Shown piece after piece: positions 49,499 through 58,564 of a stretch of DNA of 64,000 nt; position 1 is the stretch's first letter; each line of letters starts with the position of its first letter. The notes under the pieces were generated by a model. It had not been told where the DNA came from, ran no database searches, and was given only the letters and a program-made list of their open reading frames with translations. A program made the position numbers and the translations under genes. Origin of the DNA: Kitasatospora setae KM-6054 (GTDB lineage Bacteria > Actinomycetota > Actinomycetes > Streptomycetales > Streptomycetaceae); contig NC_016109.1 of NCBI RefSeq assembly GCF_000269985.1, positions 5,788,501 to 5,852,500 on the forward strand. Reading direction: 5' to 3'.

Positions 49499-50893
49499 TC
49501 AGATCTTCTGCCACGCGTCGGAGAGGCTGGTCCGCAGGATCTGCTCGATCTCGTCGAAGGTCGACTGGTCGGAGATCAGCGGCGGGGCCAGCTGGACGAC
49601 CGGGTCGCCGCGGTCGTCGGCGCGGCAGTACAGGCCGTTGTCGAACAGGGCCTTGGACAGGAAGCCGTACAGGACGCGCTCGACCTCGTCGTCGTTGAAC
49701 GACTCCTTGGTGACCTTGTCCTTGACGAGCTCGATGCCGTAGAAGTACCCGTTGCCGCGGACGTCGCCGACGATCGGCAGGTCGCGCAGCTTGTTCAGGG
49801 TGGCCAGGAACTTCGACTCGTTGTCGAGGACGTGCTGGTTCAGGCCCTCGCGCTCGAAGATGTCGAGGTTGGCCAGCGCCACCGCGGAGGACACCGGGTG
49901 GCCGCCGAAGGTGTAGCCGTGCAGGAAGGTGTTGTCGCCCTTGTAGAACGGCTCGGCGATGCGGTCGGAGATGATCGTGGCGCCGATCGGGGAGTAGCCC
50001 GAGGTCATGCCCTTGGCGCAGGTGATCATGTCCGGCACGTAGCCGAACTTGTCGGCGCCGAACATGGTGCCGAGGCGGCCGAAGGCGCAGATGACCTCGT
50101 CCGAGACCAGCAGCACGTCGTGGCGGTCGCAGATCTCGCGCAGGCGCTGGAAGTACCCGGGCGGCGGCGGGAAGCAGCCGCCGGCGTTCTGCACCGGCTC
50201 GACGAAGACGGCGGCGACGGTCTCGGGGCCCTCGAAGAGGATGGCCTGCTCGATCTCGTCGGCGGCCCAGCGGCCGTAGGCCTCCGGGTCGACCGTGCCG
50301 TCGGGGCCGGCCAGGAAGGCCGGGGCGCGGTAGATGTTGGTGTTCGGGGCCTTGTGGGTGCCCGGCACCAGCGGCTCGAACGGGGCCTTCAGGCCCGGCA
50401 GGCCGGTGATCGACAGCGCGCCCTGCGGGGTGCCGTGGTAGGCGACGGCGCGCGAGATGACCTTGTACTTGGTCGGCTTGCCGGTCAGCTTGAAGTACTG
50501 CTTGGCCAGCTTCCAGGCGGTCTCGACGGCCTCGCCGCCACCGGTGGAGAAGAAGACCTTGTTCAGGTCGCCCGGAGCGTAGTTCGCCAGGCGCTCGGCC
50601 AGCTCGACGGCCTTCGGGTGGGCGTAGCTCCACACCGGGAAGAAGGCGAGCTCCTTGGCCTGCTTGGCGGCGGCCTCGGCGAGCTCCTCGCGGCCGTGGC
50701 CCGCCTGGACCACGAACAGGCCGGCCAGGCCGTCGAGGTACTTGCGGCCCTTGTCGTCCCAGACGTAGGTGCCCTCGCCCTTGACGATCGTCGGCACGGG
50801 GGAGTTCTCGTACGACGACATGCGGGTGAAGTGCATCCACAGGTGGTCGTAGGCGGTCTTGGAAAGGTCCTTCTGGGCCGGGTCGGCTGTCAT
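49499..50893 (-). CDS. Class III aminotransferase (putrescine/GABA type)
   Basis: A 464-residue PLP enzyme of the omega-amino-acid/diamine group. FSTGGGEAVETAWKLAKQYF binds cofactor phosphate. VSRAVAYHGT-like SRAVAYHGTPQGALS, LLVSDEVICAFGRLGTMFG (Asp to pyridine N) and DMITCAKGMTSGYSPIGATI (Schiff-base Lys) follow. ATG 50893 overlaps the Lrp stop (ATGA). Its neighbours suggest that it transfers the amino group of putrescine or a similar amine, giving an aminoaldehyde for the dehydrogenase at 51630. Exact amine specificity cannot be read from sequence. Confidence 0.9.
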   Translation of the reverse strand: MTADPAQKDLSKTAYDHLWMHFTRMSSYENSPVPTIVKGEGTYVWDDKGRKYLDGLAGLFVVQAGHGREELAEAAAKQAKELAFFPVWSYAHPKAVELAERLANYAPGDLNKVFFSTGGGEAVETAWKLAKQYFKLTGKPTKYKVISRAVAYHGTPQGALSITGLPGLKAPFEPLVPGTHKAPNTNIYRAPAFLAGPDGTVDPEAYGRWAADEIEQAILFEGPETVAAVFVEPVQNAGGCFPPPPGYFQRLREICDRHDVLLVSDEVICAFGRLGTMFGADKFGYVPDMITCAKGMTSGYSPIGATIISDRIAEPFYKGDNTFLHGYTFGGHPVSSAVALANLDIFEREGLNQHVLDNESKFLATLNKLRDLPIVGDVRGNGYFYGIELVKDKVTKESFNDDEVERVLYGFLSKALFDNGLYCRADDRGDPVVQLAPPLISDQSTFDEIEQILRTSLSDAWQKI

Positions 50894-51363
50894 CGGGTGC
50901 CCCAGGTGTAGGTCTGTTTCCGGAGCTTCAGGTAAACGAAGCTCTCGGTGCTCCGCACGCCGGGAAGCGAGCGGATGCGCTTGTTGATCAGTTCGAGAAG
51001 GTGCTCGTCGTCCTCGCACACCAGCTCGGCGAGGAGGTCGAACGAACCCGCGGTGCACACCACGTAGTCGACCTCGTCGAAGGCGGCCAGTGCGTCGGCG
51101 ACCGGCTCGATGTCGCCCTCCACCCGGATCCCCACCATCGCCTGGCGGGTGAACCCGACGGTGAGCGGGTCGGTCACGGCGACGATCTGCATCACGCCCT
51201 GGTCGAGCAGCTTCTGGACGCGCTGCCTTACGGCCGCCTCGGACAGGCCCACGGCCTTGCCGATGGCGGCGTACGGACGGCGCCCGTCCTCCTGGAGCTG
51301 CTCGATGATCGCCTTGGAGGCGGCGTCGAGGGGAACGCTGGCGTTCCGGTCGCGGTTGGCCAC
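50890..51363 (-). CDS. Lrp/AsnC-family regulator
   Basis: A 157-residue regulator with an N-terminal winged HTH (DAASKAIIEQLQEDGRRPYA, AIGKAVGLSEAAVRQRVQKL) and a C-terminal RAM domain (VDYVVCTAGSFDLLAELVCE). It is cotranscribed with the aminotransferase and divergent from the dehydrogenase at 51630. It very likely senses an amine or amino acid and controls both operons from the 266-base intergenic region. Confidence 0.93.
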   Translation of the reverse strand: MANRDRNASVPLDAASKAIIEQLQEDGRRPYAAIGKAVGLSEAAVRQRVQKLLDQGVMQIVAVTDPLTVGFTRQAMVGIRVEGDIEPVADALAAFDEVDYVVCTAGSFDLLAELVCEDDEHLLELINKRIRSLPGVRSTESFVYLKLRKQTYTWGTR

Positions 51364-51629
51364 GCCGCCACTGTGCCTGACCGGCCGCCGAATCGCAAGC
51401 TGCGCTGCTGCTGATTTCGTCGCCGATCAGAAGATCGGGAACGGAAAGCGTGGCTGCCGATGCGGCGATCTGTCGATAACGGCAGTGGCATGGGTACGCT
51501 GGCCACGTACACGCGCGAGCCTGCACGCCGCCGATCGTGGCTTGTCAAAGACATGCCGTGACGACCCGGACCCCGGAGTAACCTGACGCCCGGGGCTGCA
51601 ACGACGCAGGCCCAGACCGAGGAGAGACC

Positions 51630-53075
51630 GTGAGCGAGCTTCGTACGCTGCGCAACTACATCAACGGCGAGTTCGTCGACGCTGCGGACGGCCGCACGCT
51701 CGACGTCGTCGACCCGACCACGGGCGAGGTCTACGCGACCTCCCCGCTCTCCGGCGCGGCCGACGTGGACGCCGCGATGGCCGCCGCGGCCGCCGCGTTC
51801 CCCCTCTGGCGGGACTCCACCCCGTCCACCCGGCAGAAGCTGCTGCTCAAGGTCGCCGACGCGGTCGAGGCCCGGGCCGACGAGATCGTCGACGCCGAGG
51901 TGCGCAACACCGGCAAGCCGCGCGCGCTGACCCTCTCCGAGGAGATCGGCCCGATGGTCGACCAGCTGCGCTTCTTCGCCGGCGCCGCCCGCCTGCTGGA
52001 GGGCAAGGCCGCGGGCGAGTACATGGACGGGATGACCTCGATCGTCCGCCGCGAGCCGGTCGGCGTCTGCGCGCAGGTCGCGCCGTGGAACTACCCGATG
52101 ATGATGGCGGTCTGGAAGTTCGCCCCGGCGATCGCGGCCGGCAACGCCGTGGTGCTCAAGCCGTCCGACACCACCCCCGCCTCCACCGTGCTGCTCGCCG
52201 AGATCATCGGCGGCGTGCTGAAGGACCTCGACCTCCCGGCCGGCGTCTTCAACGTGATCTGCGGCGACCGCGAGACCGGCCGGCTGATGGTCGAGCACCG
52301 CACCCCGGCGATGGCCTCCATCACCGGCTCGGTCCGGGCCGGCATGCAGGTCGCCGAGTCCGCCGCGAAGGACGTCAAGCGGGTCCACCTGGAGCTCGGC
52401 GGCAAGGCCCCGGTCGTGGTCTTCGAGGACGCCGACATCGCCGAGGCCGTCGAGGGCATCTCGGTGGCCGGCTTCTTCAACGCCGGCCAGGACTGCACCG
52501 CCGCCACCCGGGTGCTGGTGCACGAGTCGATCCACGACGCCTTCGTCGAGGCCCTCGCCAAGGCCGCCGCCGACACCAAGACCGGCGGCGTCGACGACGA
52601 GGACGTCCTCTACGGCCCGCTCAACAACGCCAACCAGCTCAAGCAGGTGGCCGGCTTCATCGAGCGGCTGCCCGCGCACGCCAAGGTCGAGGCCGGCGGC
52701 CACCGGGTCGGCGAGATCGGCTACTTCTGGGCGCCCACCGTGGTCTCCGGCCTCCGACAGGACGACGAGATCATCCAGAACGAGGTCTTCGGCCCGGTCA
52801 TCACCGTGCAGAAGTTCACCGACGAGGAGCAGGCCGTCGCGTACGCGAACGGCGTCGAGTACGCCCTCGCCTCCTCGGTGTGGACCAAGGACCACGCCCG
52901 CGCGATGCGGATGTCCCGCCGGCTGGACTTCGGCTGCGTGTGGATCAACACCCACATCCCGCTGGTCGCCGAGATGCCGCACGGCGGGTTCAAGAAGTCC
53001 GGCTACGGCAAGGACCTGTCGTCGTACGGGTTCGAGGACTACACCCGGATCAAGCACGTCATGACCGCGATCTAG
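51630..53075 (+). CDS. Gamma-aminobutyraldehyde-type aldehyde dehydrogenase
   Basis: An NAD(P)-dependent aldehyde dehydrogenase of 481 residues. APWNYPMMMAVWKFAPAIAA is the cofactor-binding region, HLELGGKAPVVVFEDAD holds the catalytic Glu, and FFNAGQDCTAATRVLV holds the catalytic Cys. Length and the GQDCTAATR motif match 4-aminobutyraldehyde dehydrogenases. It probably oxidises the product of the divergent aminotransferase to GABA. GAGGAGAG lies upstream of the GTG at 51630. Confidence 0.9.
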   Translation: MSELRTLRNYINGEFVDAADGRTLDVVDPTTGEVYATSPLSGAADVDAAMAAAAAAFPLWRDSTPSTRQKLLLKVADAVEARADEIVDAEVRNTGKPRALTLSEEIGPMVDQLRFFAGAARLLEGKAAGEYMDGMTSIVRREPVGVCAQVAPWNYPMMMAVWKFAPAIAAGNAVVLKPSDTTPASTVLLAEIIGGVLKDLDLPAGVFNVICGDRETGRLMVEHRTPAMASITGSVRAGMQVAESAAKDVKRVHLELGGKAPVVVFEDADIAEAVEGISVAGFFNAGQDCTAATRVLVHESIHDAFVEALAKAAADTKTGGVDDEDVLYGPLNNANQLKQVAGFIERLPAHAKVEAGGHRVGEIGYFWAPTVVSGLRQDDEIIQNEVFGPVITVQKFTDEEQAVAYANGVEYALASSVWTKDHARAMRMSRRLDFGCVWINTHIPLVAEMPHGGFKKSGYGKDLSSYGFEDYTRIKHVMTAI

Positions 53076-53249
53076 CGGGTCGTGATCGTGGGGCGCAGCA
53101 TGACGGCCATCTGAGGCCGGTAGGACGCTCGCCGGGGGCGCGGGGAGACCCTCCTCGCGCCCCCGGCTTTGCACCTTGTCAGGGAGGAGCGCGACGCGCG
53201 TGACAGGATGGAGCTGCCCCCGGTCGGGAGGGCTCCCTACGCTGGTCGC

Positions 53250-54608
53250 ATGAGCACTCCCACCGCTGATCCGGCCGCCGGGCGGGCCGTCAAGGCCGCC
53301 GACCGCGCGCACGTCTTCCACTCGTGGTCCGCCCAGGCACTGATCGACCCCCTCGCGGTGGCCGGTGCCGAGGGCTCCTACTTCTGGGACTACGACGGCA
53401 ACCGCTACCTGGACTTCTCCTCGCAGCTGGTGAACACCAACATCGGGCACCAGCACCCGAAGGTGGTCGCGGCGATCCAGGCGAAGGCCGCCCAGCTGTG
53501 CACCATCGCCCCGGGCTTCGCCGAGGAGTCGCGCAGCGAGGCCGCGCGGCTGATCGCCGAGCGCACGCCGGGCGACCTGGACAAGATCTTCTTCACCAAC
53601 GGCGGCGCCGAGGCGAACGAGAACGCGATCCGGATGGCCCGGCTGCACACCGGCCGGCACAAGGTGCTCTCCACCTACCGCTCGTACCACGGCGCCACCG
53701 CCAACGCGATCACGCTGACCGGCGACCCGCGCCGCTGGGCGAACGAGACCGGCGTGTCGGGCATCGTGCACTTCTGGGGCCCGTACCCGTACCGCTCGAA
53801 CTTCCACGCCGAGAACGAGGCGCAGGAGTGCGAGCGCGCGCTGGCGCACCTGGAGCAGACCCTCGCGTTCGAGGGTCCGGGCACCGTCGCGGCGATCATC
53901 CTGGAGACCGTGGTCGGCACCGCGGGCATCCTGGTGCCGCCGGCCGGCTACCTGGCGGGCGTGCGGGAGATCTGCGACCGGTACGGGATCGTGTTCATCC
54001 TGGACGAGGTGATGGCCGGGTTCGGCCGCACCGGCGAGTGGTTCGCCGCCGACCACTGGGGGATCACCCCCGACCTGCTGACCTTCGCCAAGGGCGTCAA
54101 CTCCGGCTACCTGCCGCTGGGCGGCGTGGCGATCTCCGGGGCGATCGCGGAGACCTTCGCGCAGAAGGCGTTCCCGGGCGGCCTGACCTACTCGGGCCAC
54201 CCGCTGGCCTGCGCCTCCGCGGTGGCGACGATCAACACGATGGCCGAGGAGGGCATCGTGGAGAACGCCAAGCACATCGGCGAGACCGTGATCGGCCCCG
54301 GCCTGCGCGAGCTGGCCGAGCGCCACCCCTCGATCGGCGAGGTGCGCGGCCTGGGCGTGTTCTGGGCGCTGGACCTGGTGAAGAACCGGGAGACCCGCGA
54401 GCCGCTGGTGCCGTACAACGCGGCCGGTGCCGACAACGCGCCGATGGCGCAGCTCGCGGCGGCCTGCAAGCAGCGCGGCCTGTGGCCGTTCACCAACATG
54501 AACCGCTTCCACGTGGTGCCCCCGTGCAACGTCAGCGCGGAGGAGGCCAAGACCGGCCTGGCCGTGCTGGACGAGGTGCTGACCCTCACCGACGCACACA
54601 CTGTCTGA
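53250..54608 (+). CDS. Class III aminotransferase (beta-alanine/omega-amino acid type)
   Basis: A 452-residue PLP enzyme: DYDGNRYLDFSSQLVNTNIG at the start, FFTNGGAEANENAIRMARLH for phosphate binding, FILDEVMAGFGRTGEWFAAD for the Asp, and LLTFAKGVNSGYLPLGGVAI with the Schiff-base Lys. It differs from the enzyme at 49499 and resembles omega-amino-acid:pyruvate transaminases. TACGCT lies 7 bases before the ATG with no close ribosome site, suggesting a leaderless mRNA. A terminator hairpin follows. Confidence 0.9.
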   Translation: MSTPTADPAAGRAVKAADRAHVFHSWSAQALIDPLAVAGAEGSYFWDYDGNRYLDFSSQLVNTNIGHQHPKVVAAIQAKAAQLCTIAPGFAEESRSEAARLIAERTPGDLDKIFFTNGGAEANENAIRMARLHTGRHKVLSTYRSYHGATANAITLTGDPRRWANETGVSGIVHFWGPYPYRSNFHAENEAQECERALAHLEQTLAFEGPGTVAAIILETVVGTAGILVPPAGYLAGVREICDRYGIVFILDEVMAGFGRTGEWFAADHWGITPDLLTFAKGVNSGYLPLGGVAISGAIAETFAQKAFPGGLTYSGHPLACASAVATINTMAEEGIVENAKHIGETVIGPGLRELAERHPSIGEVRGLGVFWALDLVKNRETREPLVPYNAAGADNAPMAQLAAACKQRGLWPFTNMNRFHVVPPCNVSAEEAKTGLAVLDEVLTLTDAHTV

Positions 54609-54627
54609 CGATTCTTCACATTTTCCT

Positions 54628-54662
54628 CACGGGGCTCCGGATGATCCTTCCGGGGCCCCGTG
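54628..54662 (+). terminator. Hairpin terminator after aminotransferase
   Basis: CACGGGGCTCCGGA (54628-54641) pairs with TCCGGGGCCCCGTG (54649-54662), with one T-G wobble. It is followed by ATGTCTTTGCC. Confidence 0.8.
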
Positions 54663-54717
54663 ATGTCTTTGCCAATCCCATCAGTACGATGATCCGCCTG
54701 ACTGGGAGAGCAAAGGA

Positions 54718-55038
54718 ATGACCATGGGGGACACGGGATTTCGGGTCGAACCCGAAGCACTCACGGCGTACGCCGCCGTGCTCGACGCCCAGGCCGAACG
54801 GATCGCCCGGATCCGCTCGGCCCTGACCGGCGTCCGACTCTCGTCCGAGGCCTTCGGCAAACTGCCGGGCTCCGGCGAGCTGTACGACTCCTACCAGGAG
54901 CACGCCGAGGCCGAGCAGGAGAACTTCGCCGACCTGATCGACCTGCTCGACGCGACCGGCGAGGGCGTCCGGGCCACCGTCGACAACTACCGGACCAACG
55001 AGCAGGACACCGCCGAGGTCTACGGGGGCGGCCGATGA
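54718..55038 (+). CDS. WXG100-like small protein
   Basis: A 106-residue helical-hairpin protein (VEPEALTAYAAVLDAQAERI, then ENFADLIDLLDATGEGVRAT), typical in size and heptad pattern of ESX/type VII-related helper proteins, although the WxG turn itself is not obvious. ATG 54718 and ATG 54724 are both possible. Its stop overlaps the start of the next gene, so they are coupled. It lies in a three-gene operon. Confidence 0.7.
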   Translation: MTMGDTGFRVEPEALTAYAAVLDAQAERIARIRSALTGVRLSSEAFGKLPGSGELYDSYQEHAEAEQENFADLIDLLDATGEGVRATVDNYRTNEQDTAEVYGGGR

Positions 55039-56045
55039 GCACCCTGGCCCCCGGCTCGTTCGGCGACGCGTACCAGTGGACCCGCGACCGGGTCACCGAC
55101 CAACTGCCGCCGCTGCCCAGCTTCGAGAACCCGGTCAGCGAGGGCCTCGACGCCGGCCTCGACTCCGTGGTCAAGGCGGCCCTCGACGCCACCGGGCTGA
55201 TGGACGTGCTGGAGAAGGTCACCGGCGACCTCCAGGCGCTGACCGCCGCCGCGCACGAGTGGCAGACCCAGGCCCAGGCCATGCGGGAGGTCGCCGCCGA
55301 ACTGCGGTCGGCCGGCACCCGGGTCGACGAAGCCTGGGACGGCGCGGCCTCCGCCGCGTTCGGCGCCCACATGGCCGTCGTGGTCGAGGCGATCGACGCC
55401 ACCGCCGAGGACATGGCGCAGGTCGCGCAGATCATCAGCCAGGCCGCCGCCGAGTGCCAGCTCGCCGAGACCCTGATCATCGGGATCATCCGCGAGGCCA
55501 TCGAGACCCTGATCATCACGCTGGCCGCCGGCCTGGTCGTCGACATCCTCACCCTGGGCCTGGCCACCGCCGCCGAGGCGCTCATCGTCGAGGGCGAGAT
55601 CGCCATCTACATCGCCCGGGTCGGCCAGGTCTCGCTCAAGCTGGAGAAGGCGCTCAAGGAACTGCACGAGGCGGTCAAGGCGATGAAGGCGGCCCGCAGC
55701 CTGGGCACCTTCAACAAGGCCCGCAAGGCCGCCAAGGCCGTCCGCAAGATCGGCGGCCGGGGCAGCCAGCGCAAGACGCTGTGGAAGGCGATCACCGACC
55801 CGTCGATGGAGAACCTCGGCGAGTTCGCCACCGCGCGGGCCGTCGGGGCGGTCTACAGCCCGGTCAAGGGCGCCGTGAAGGGCGGCCTGGGTGCCGTCAC
55901 CGGCGCCGGGGACTTCGCCGGCGTGCTCACCGACAACCTGCTCAGCGACCAGGGTCTGGGCACCGTCGCCGGCGCGCTCGACGGCCCGCCGCAGGGCGCC
56001 CCCTACCGGGTGCCGAACAACCGCATCGAGGAAGCCTTCGGATGA
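55035..56045 (+). CDS. WXG100-domain protein with long C-terminal region
   Basis: A 336-residue protein. Residues about 60-150 form a WXG100-like helical pair with the turn AGTRVDEAWDGAASAAFGAH. Hydrophobic helices follow (LIIGIIREAIETLIITLAAG, VDILTLGLATAAEALIVEGE), and then a basic helical region and a Gly/Ala-rich tail. It may be a type VII secretion substrate or polymorphic-toxin-like protein; no toxin domain is recognisable at the C-terminus. The next gene overlaps its end (ATGA). Confidence 0.75.
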   Translation: MSTLAPGSFGDAYQWTRDRVTDQLPPLPSFENPVSEGLDAGLDSVVKAALDATGLMDVLEKVTGDLQALTAAAHEWQTQAQAMREVAAELRSAGTRVDEAWDGAASAAFGAHMAVVVEAIDATAEDMAQVAQIISQAAAECQLAETLIIGIIREAIETLIITLAAGLVVDILTLGLATAAEALIVEGEIAIYIARVGQVSLKLEKALKELHEAVKAMKAARSLGTFNKARKAAKAVRKIGGRGSQRKTLWKAITDPSMENLGEFATARAVGAVYSPVKGAVKGGLGAVTGAGDFAGVLTDNLLSDQGLGTVAGALDGPPQGAPYRVPNNRIEEAFG

Positions 56046-56677
56046 GCCACCCCCAGCACCCCCCGTACGGCGCCCCGCCGCTGCCCGGTGCCCACCACCT
56101 GCCCGAGGTCGGGCACCTGGTGCCGTACGGCGAGCAGCCGCGCGGCGTCGTCGACGCCGACCTGTGCGACCTGGTCCGCAGGCCGCCGCGGCGCTACCGC
56201 AAGGAGCGCTTCGGCCGGGTCGCCGAGGCCGGCCTCGGCTGCCTGTCCGTGGTCTTCTACTTCGGGGACTACGTCGCCGACCTGCTGGAGGACTGCACCT
56301 GGGGGCTGATCCGCAGCCTGCGCCGGCTCTGCCGCGGCCGCGGCCTCACCCGCGGCTGGGAGAGCCGGGCCGGACGGTTCGCCCGCGCGGTGCGCGGCGC
56401 CGACAACGACCACGACAACGACGACGTGCTGCTGCTCTTCACCGACCGGCGGATCCTGCTGGCCGGCAGCGGCAGCAACACCCCCGGCCGGACCGCCGCC
56501 GACCGGCGGGCCGTGCGCGTCCTCGGCGAGCTGCCCTACCCGGACCTGGTCCGGGTCGAGCCCCGGCACACCTGGATCTCCTCCCGGGTCGACCTGCACT
56601 TCGCGGACGGCTCGCGGCTCGCGCTGGAGGTCGACGGGAAGGAACTCCCCGCGCTGGTCGCCCTCGGCCCGCGCTGA
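56042..56677 (+). CDS. Unknown partner of WXG100 operon, 211 aa
   Basis: It starts MSHPQHPPYGAPPLPGAHHL, Pro/His-rich, then has an amphipathic middle (LGCLSVVFYFGDYVADLLED). The C-terminus is a beta-rich domain of PH-like appearance (LLLFTDRRILLAGSGSNTPG, RVDLHFADGSRLALEVDGKE). The coupling suggests that it works with the two upstream proteins, for example as a chaperone or immunity-like partner. Confidence 0.65.
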   Translation: MSHPQHPPYGAPPLPGAHHLPEVGHLVPYGEQPRGVVDADLCDLVRRPPRRYRKERFGRVAEAGLGCLSVVFYFGDYVADLLEDCTWGLIRSLRRLCRGRGLTRGWESRAGRFARAVRGADNDHDNDDVLLLFTDRRILLAGSGSNTPGRTAADRRAVRVLGELPYPDLVRVEPRHTWISSRVDLHFADGSRLALEVDGKELPALVALGPR

Positions 56678-56731
56678 GCCCGGACGCGGTGCGCCCTGAG
56701 CCCGGACGCGGTGCGCCCGCCGACCGCGCCG

Positions 56732-58378
56732 TCAGCGGCGCACCGCGTCCAGCGCCAGCAGCGCCACGTGCAGGGACAGGCAGGACTCCACCTGGTCCAG
56801 GTCGACGCCGAGGATCCGCTCGACCTTGTGCAGCCGGTCGTAGAACGACGGGCGGGACAGGTGCGCGGCGTCCGCCGCCGCCGACTTGTTGCGGCCCTGC
56901 TCCAGGTAGATCCGCAGCATCTGCACCAACTGGCCGCCGTGCTCCGCGTCGTAGGCCAGCAGCGGGCCCAACTCGCGCTCCACGTACGTCTGCAGGCGCT
57001 CGTCGTCGCGCAGCAGGTGCAGCAGGCCGCGCAGCCGGACGTCCGGCAGCCGGTAGTACGCGGCCCGGCCGCCCGGCGCGTCGTGCAGCGCCGCGTCCGC
57101 GACCTGGGTGGCCTCCAGCAGGGTGCGGCGGGCGTCGCGGACCGAGCCCACCGAGGAGCCGACCGCTATCACCGGCTCGGCCGCCACGCCGTCCCGGCCC
57201 GCCTCCGCCGACAGCCGGCGCAGTGCCGCCGCGAACGCCTCCAGCGAGGAGTGCTCGTCCTGCTGCGAGCCCAGCGCCACCAGCAGGCCCACACCCTCGT
57301 CGTCCAGCGCGCCGACCAGCGCCGACAGCCGGGCGGTGCGGATCGCGGTGGCCGCCAGCTCGGTGAAGTCCCGCAGCCGGGCCTGCGCCTCCAGCGCCGC
57401 CGGCAGCGGACCCTGCCGCTGGCGCAGCACCACGCCCACCAGCCGGCGGCCCTCCAGCGGCACGCCCAGCGCCTGCGCGCGCAGCGCCACCTCGGAGACC
57501 GTCAGCGCGTGCGTCAGGATGCCCGACAGCAGGGTGCGGTGGGTCTGCCGCTCCAGCGACTCCCGGTCGCGCACCACCAGCCGGTTCAGCGCCAGCGTCG
57601 CCGCGCCGCGCTCCAGCAGCATCGCGTGCGGGTGCGGCACGTCCCGGGGGAGCGGCACCGGCTCGTCCACCAGCACCAGCCGCCCCCAGTCCTGGCCGCG
57701 CGCCCCGACCGTGGTCACCAGCCAGCCCGACCGCGGGTCGTAGCCGGTCCGGCCCGGCGGGTGGACGCCGCGCGAGCGGTGCTCCCAGTTCTCCAGCAGC
57801 TCCTGCTCGCCGCGCCCCGCCGTGTCGTGCGCCAGCACCTGGTGCGCCAGGTTCTCCAGCACCACCGGCGCGCCCGCCATCCGGGCCACCTGCCGGACCA
57901 CCTCGGCGGGCTCCGCGCCCTCCGTCGCCAGCTCGTTGAACACCTGGTGCACCGCCTCGGACACCCGCAGCTGCTCCAGCTGCGCGTTCACCACCAGCGC
58001 GTGCACCGCCTCGGTCACCGCGACGAACTTCAGCTCCCGGCGCAGCACCACCAGCGGCAGGTCGTGCCGCTCCGCCGCCGCGACCAGCGCCCGCGGCAGC
58101 GAGTCGAAGTACCGCCGGCCGAACTCGATCACCAGCCCGGCCACCCCGACCTCGGCCAGCTCCCGCACGTACCGGGCCAGCCCGTCCCGGTCCTCCGGGA
58201 GCGCGATGCCGGTCGACAGCACCAGCTCGCCGCCGCGCAGCACCCCCGCCACGTCCGGCAGCTCGCTGACGTGCACCCAGCGCACCGGGCGCTCCAGCGC
58301 GCCGGAGCCGGCCACCACCTGGGGCAGGCCGCGCCGCATCACGTCGAGGTCGAGCACGCGGGCGACGGTGGGGAGCAT
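56732..58378 (-). CDS. PucR-family transcriptional regulator
   Basis: A 548-residue regulator. The N-terminal PucR domain (MLPTVARVLDLDVMRRGLPQ; RWVHVSELPDVAGVLRGGEL) is followed by a GGDEF-like middle region. The C-terminal HTH is RNKSAAADAAHLSRPSFYDR, then LHKVERILGVDL. PucR proteins control purine, GABA and amine catabolism. ATG 58378 follows AGGAGG. It is divergent from the aldehyde dehydrogenase at 58565, its probable target. Confidence 0.92.
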   Translation of the reverse strand: MLPTVARVLDLDVMRRGLPQVVAGSGALERPVRWVHVSELPDVAGVLRGGELVLSTGIALPEDRDGLARYVRELAEVGVAGLVIEFGRRYFDSLPRALVAAAERHDLPLVVLRRELKFVAVTEAVHALVVNAQLEQLRVSEAVHQVFNELATEGAEPAEVVRQVARMAGAPVVLENLAHQVLAHDTAGRGEQELLENWEHRSRGVHPPGRTGYDPRSGWLVTTVGARGQDWGRLVLVDEPVPLPRDVPHPHAMLLERGAATLALNRLVVRDRESLERQTHRTLLSGILTHALTVSEVALRAQALGVPLEGRRLVGVVLRQRQGPLPAALEAQARLRDFTELAATAIRTARLSALVGALDDEGVGLLVALGSQQDEHSSLEAFAAALRRLSAEAGRDGVAAEPVIAVGSSVGSVRDARRTLLEATQVADAALHDAPGGRAAYYRLPDVRLRGLLHLLRDDERLQTYVERELGPLLAYDAEHGGQLVQMLRIYLEQGRNKSAAADAAHLSRPSFYDRLHKVERILGVDLDQVESCLSLHVALLALDAVRR

Positions 58379-58564
58379 CGCTGATACCTCCTGGGGGCTT
58401 CTCAAGGTGTCAAGTCAATCATGCTCCGCCGCGACGCCCTGTCGCCCCGACGTAGCCTTGCAGCCTGTAAGGCCCTGCGCCCGGGCCGTTGCTGAGTGAC
58501 GCTTGCCCCGGGCACCCGAACCGAGGCATCGTCGGCCGGGTCGAGTAGGCAATGGAGGCAACTC

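Noticed and set aside
51228..54599. Very long open frame (about 1120 codons) on the minus strand opposite the dehydrogenase and aminotransferase genes
   Set aside because: It is antisense to two clear enzyme genes, has no ribosome site or domain, and arises from third-position GC bias.
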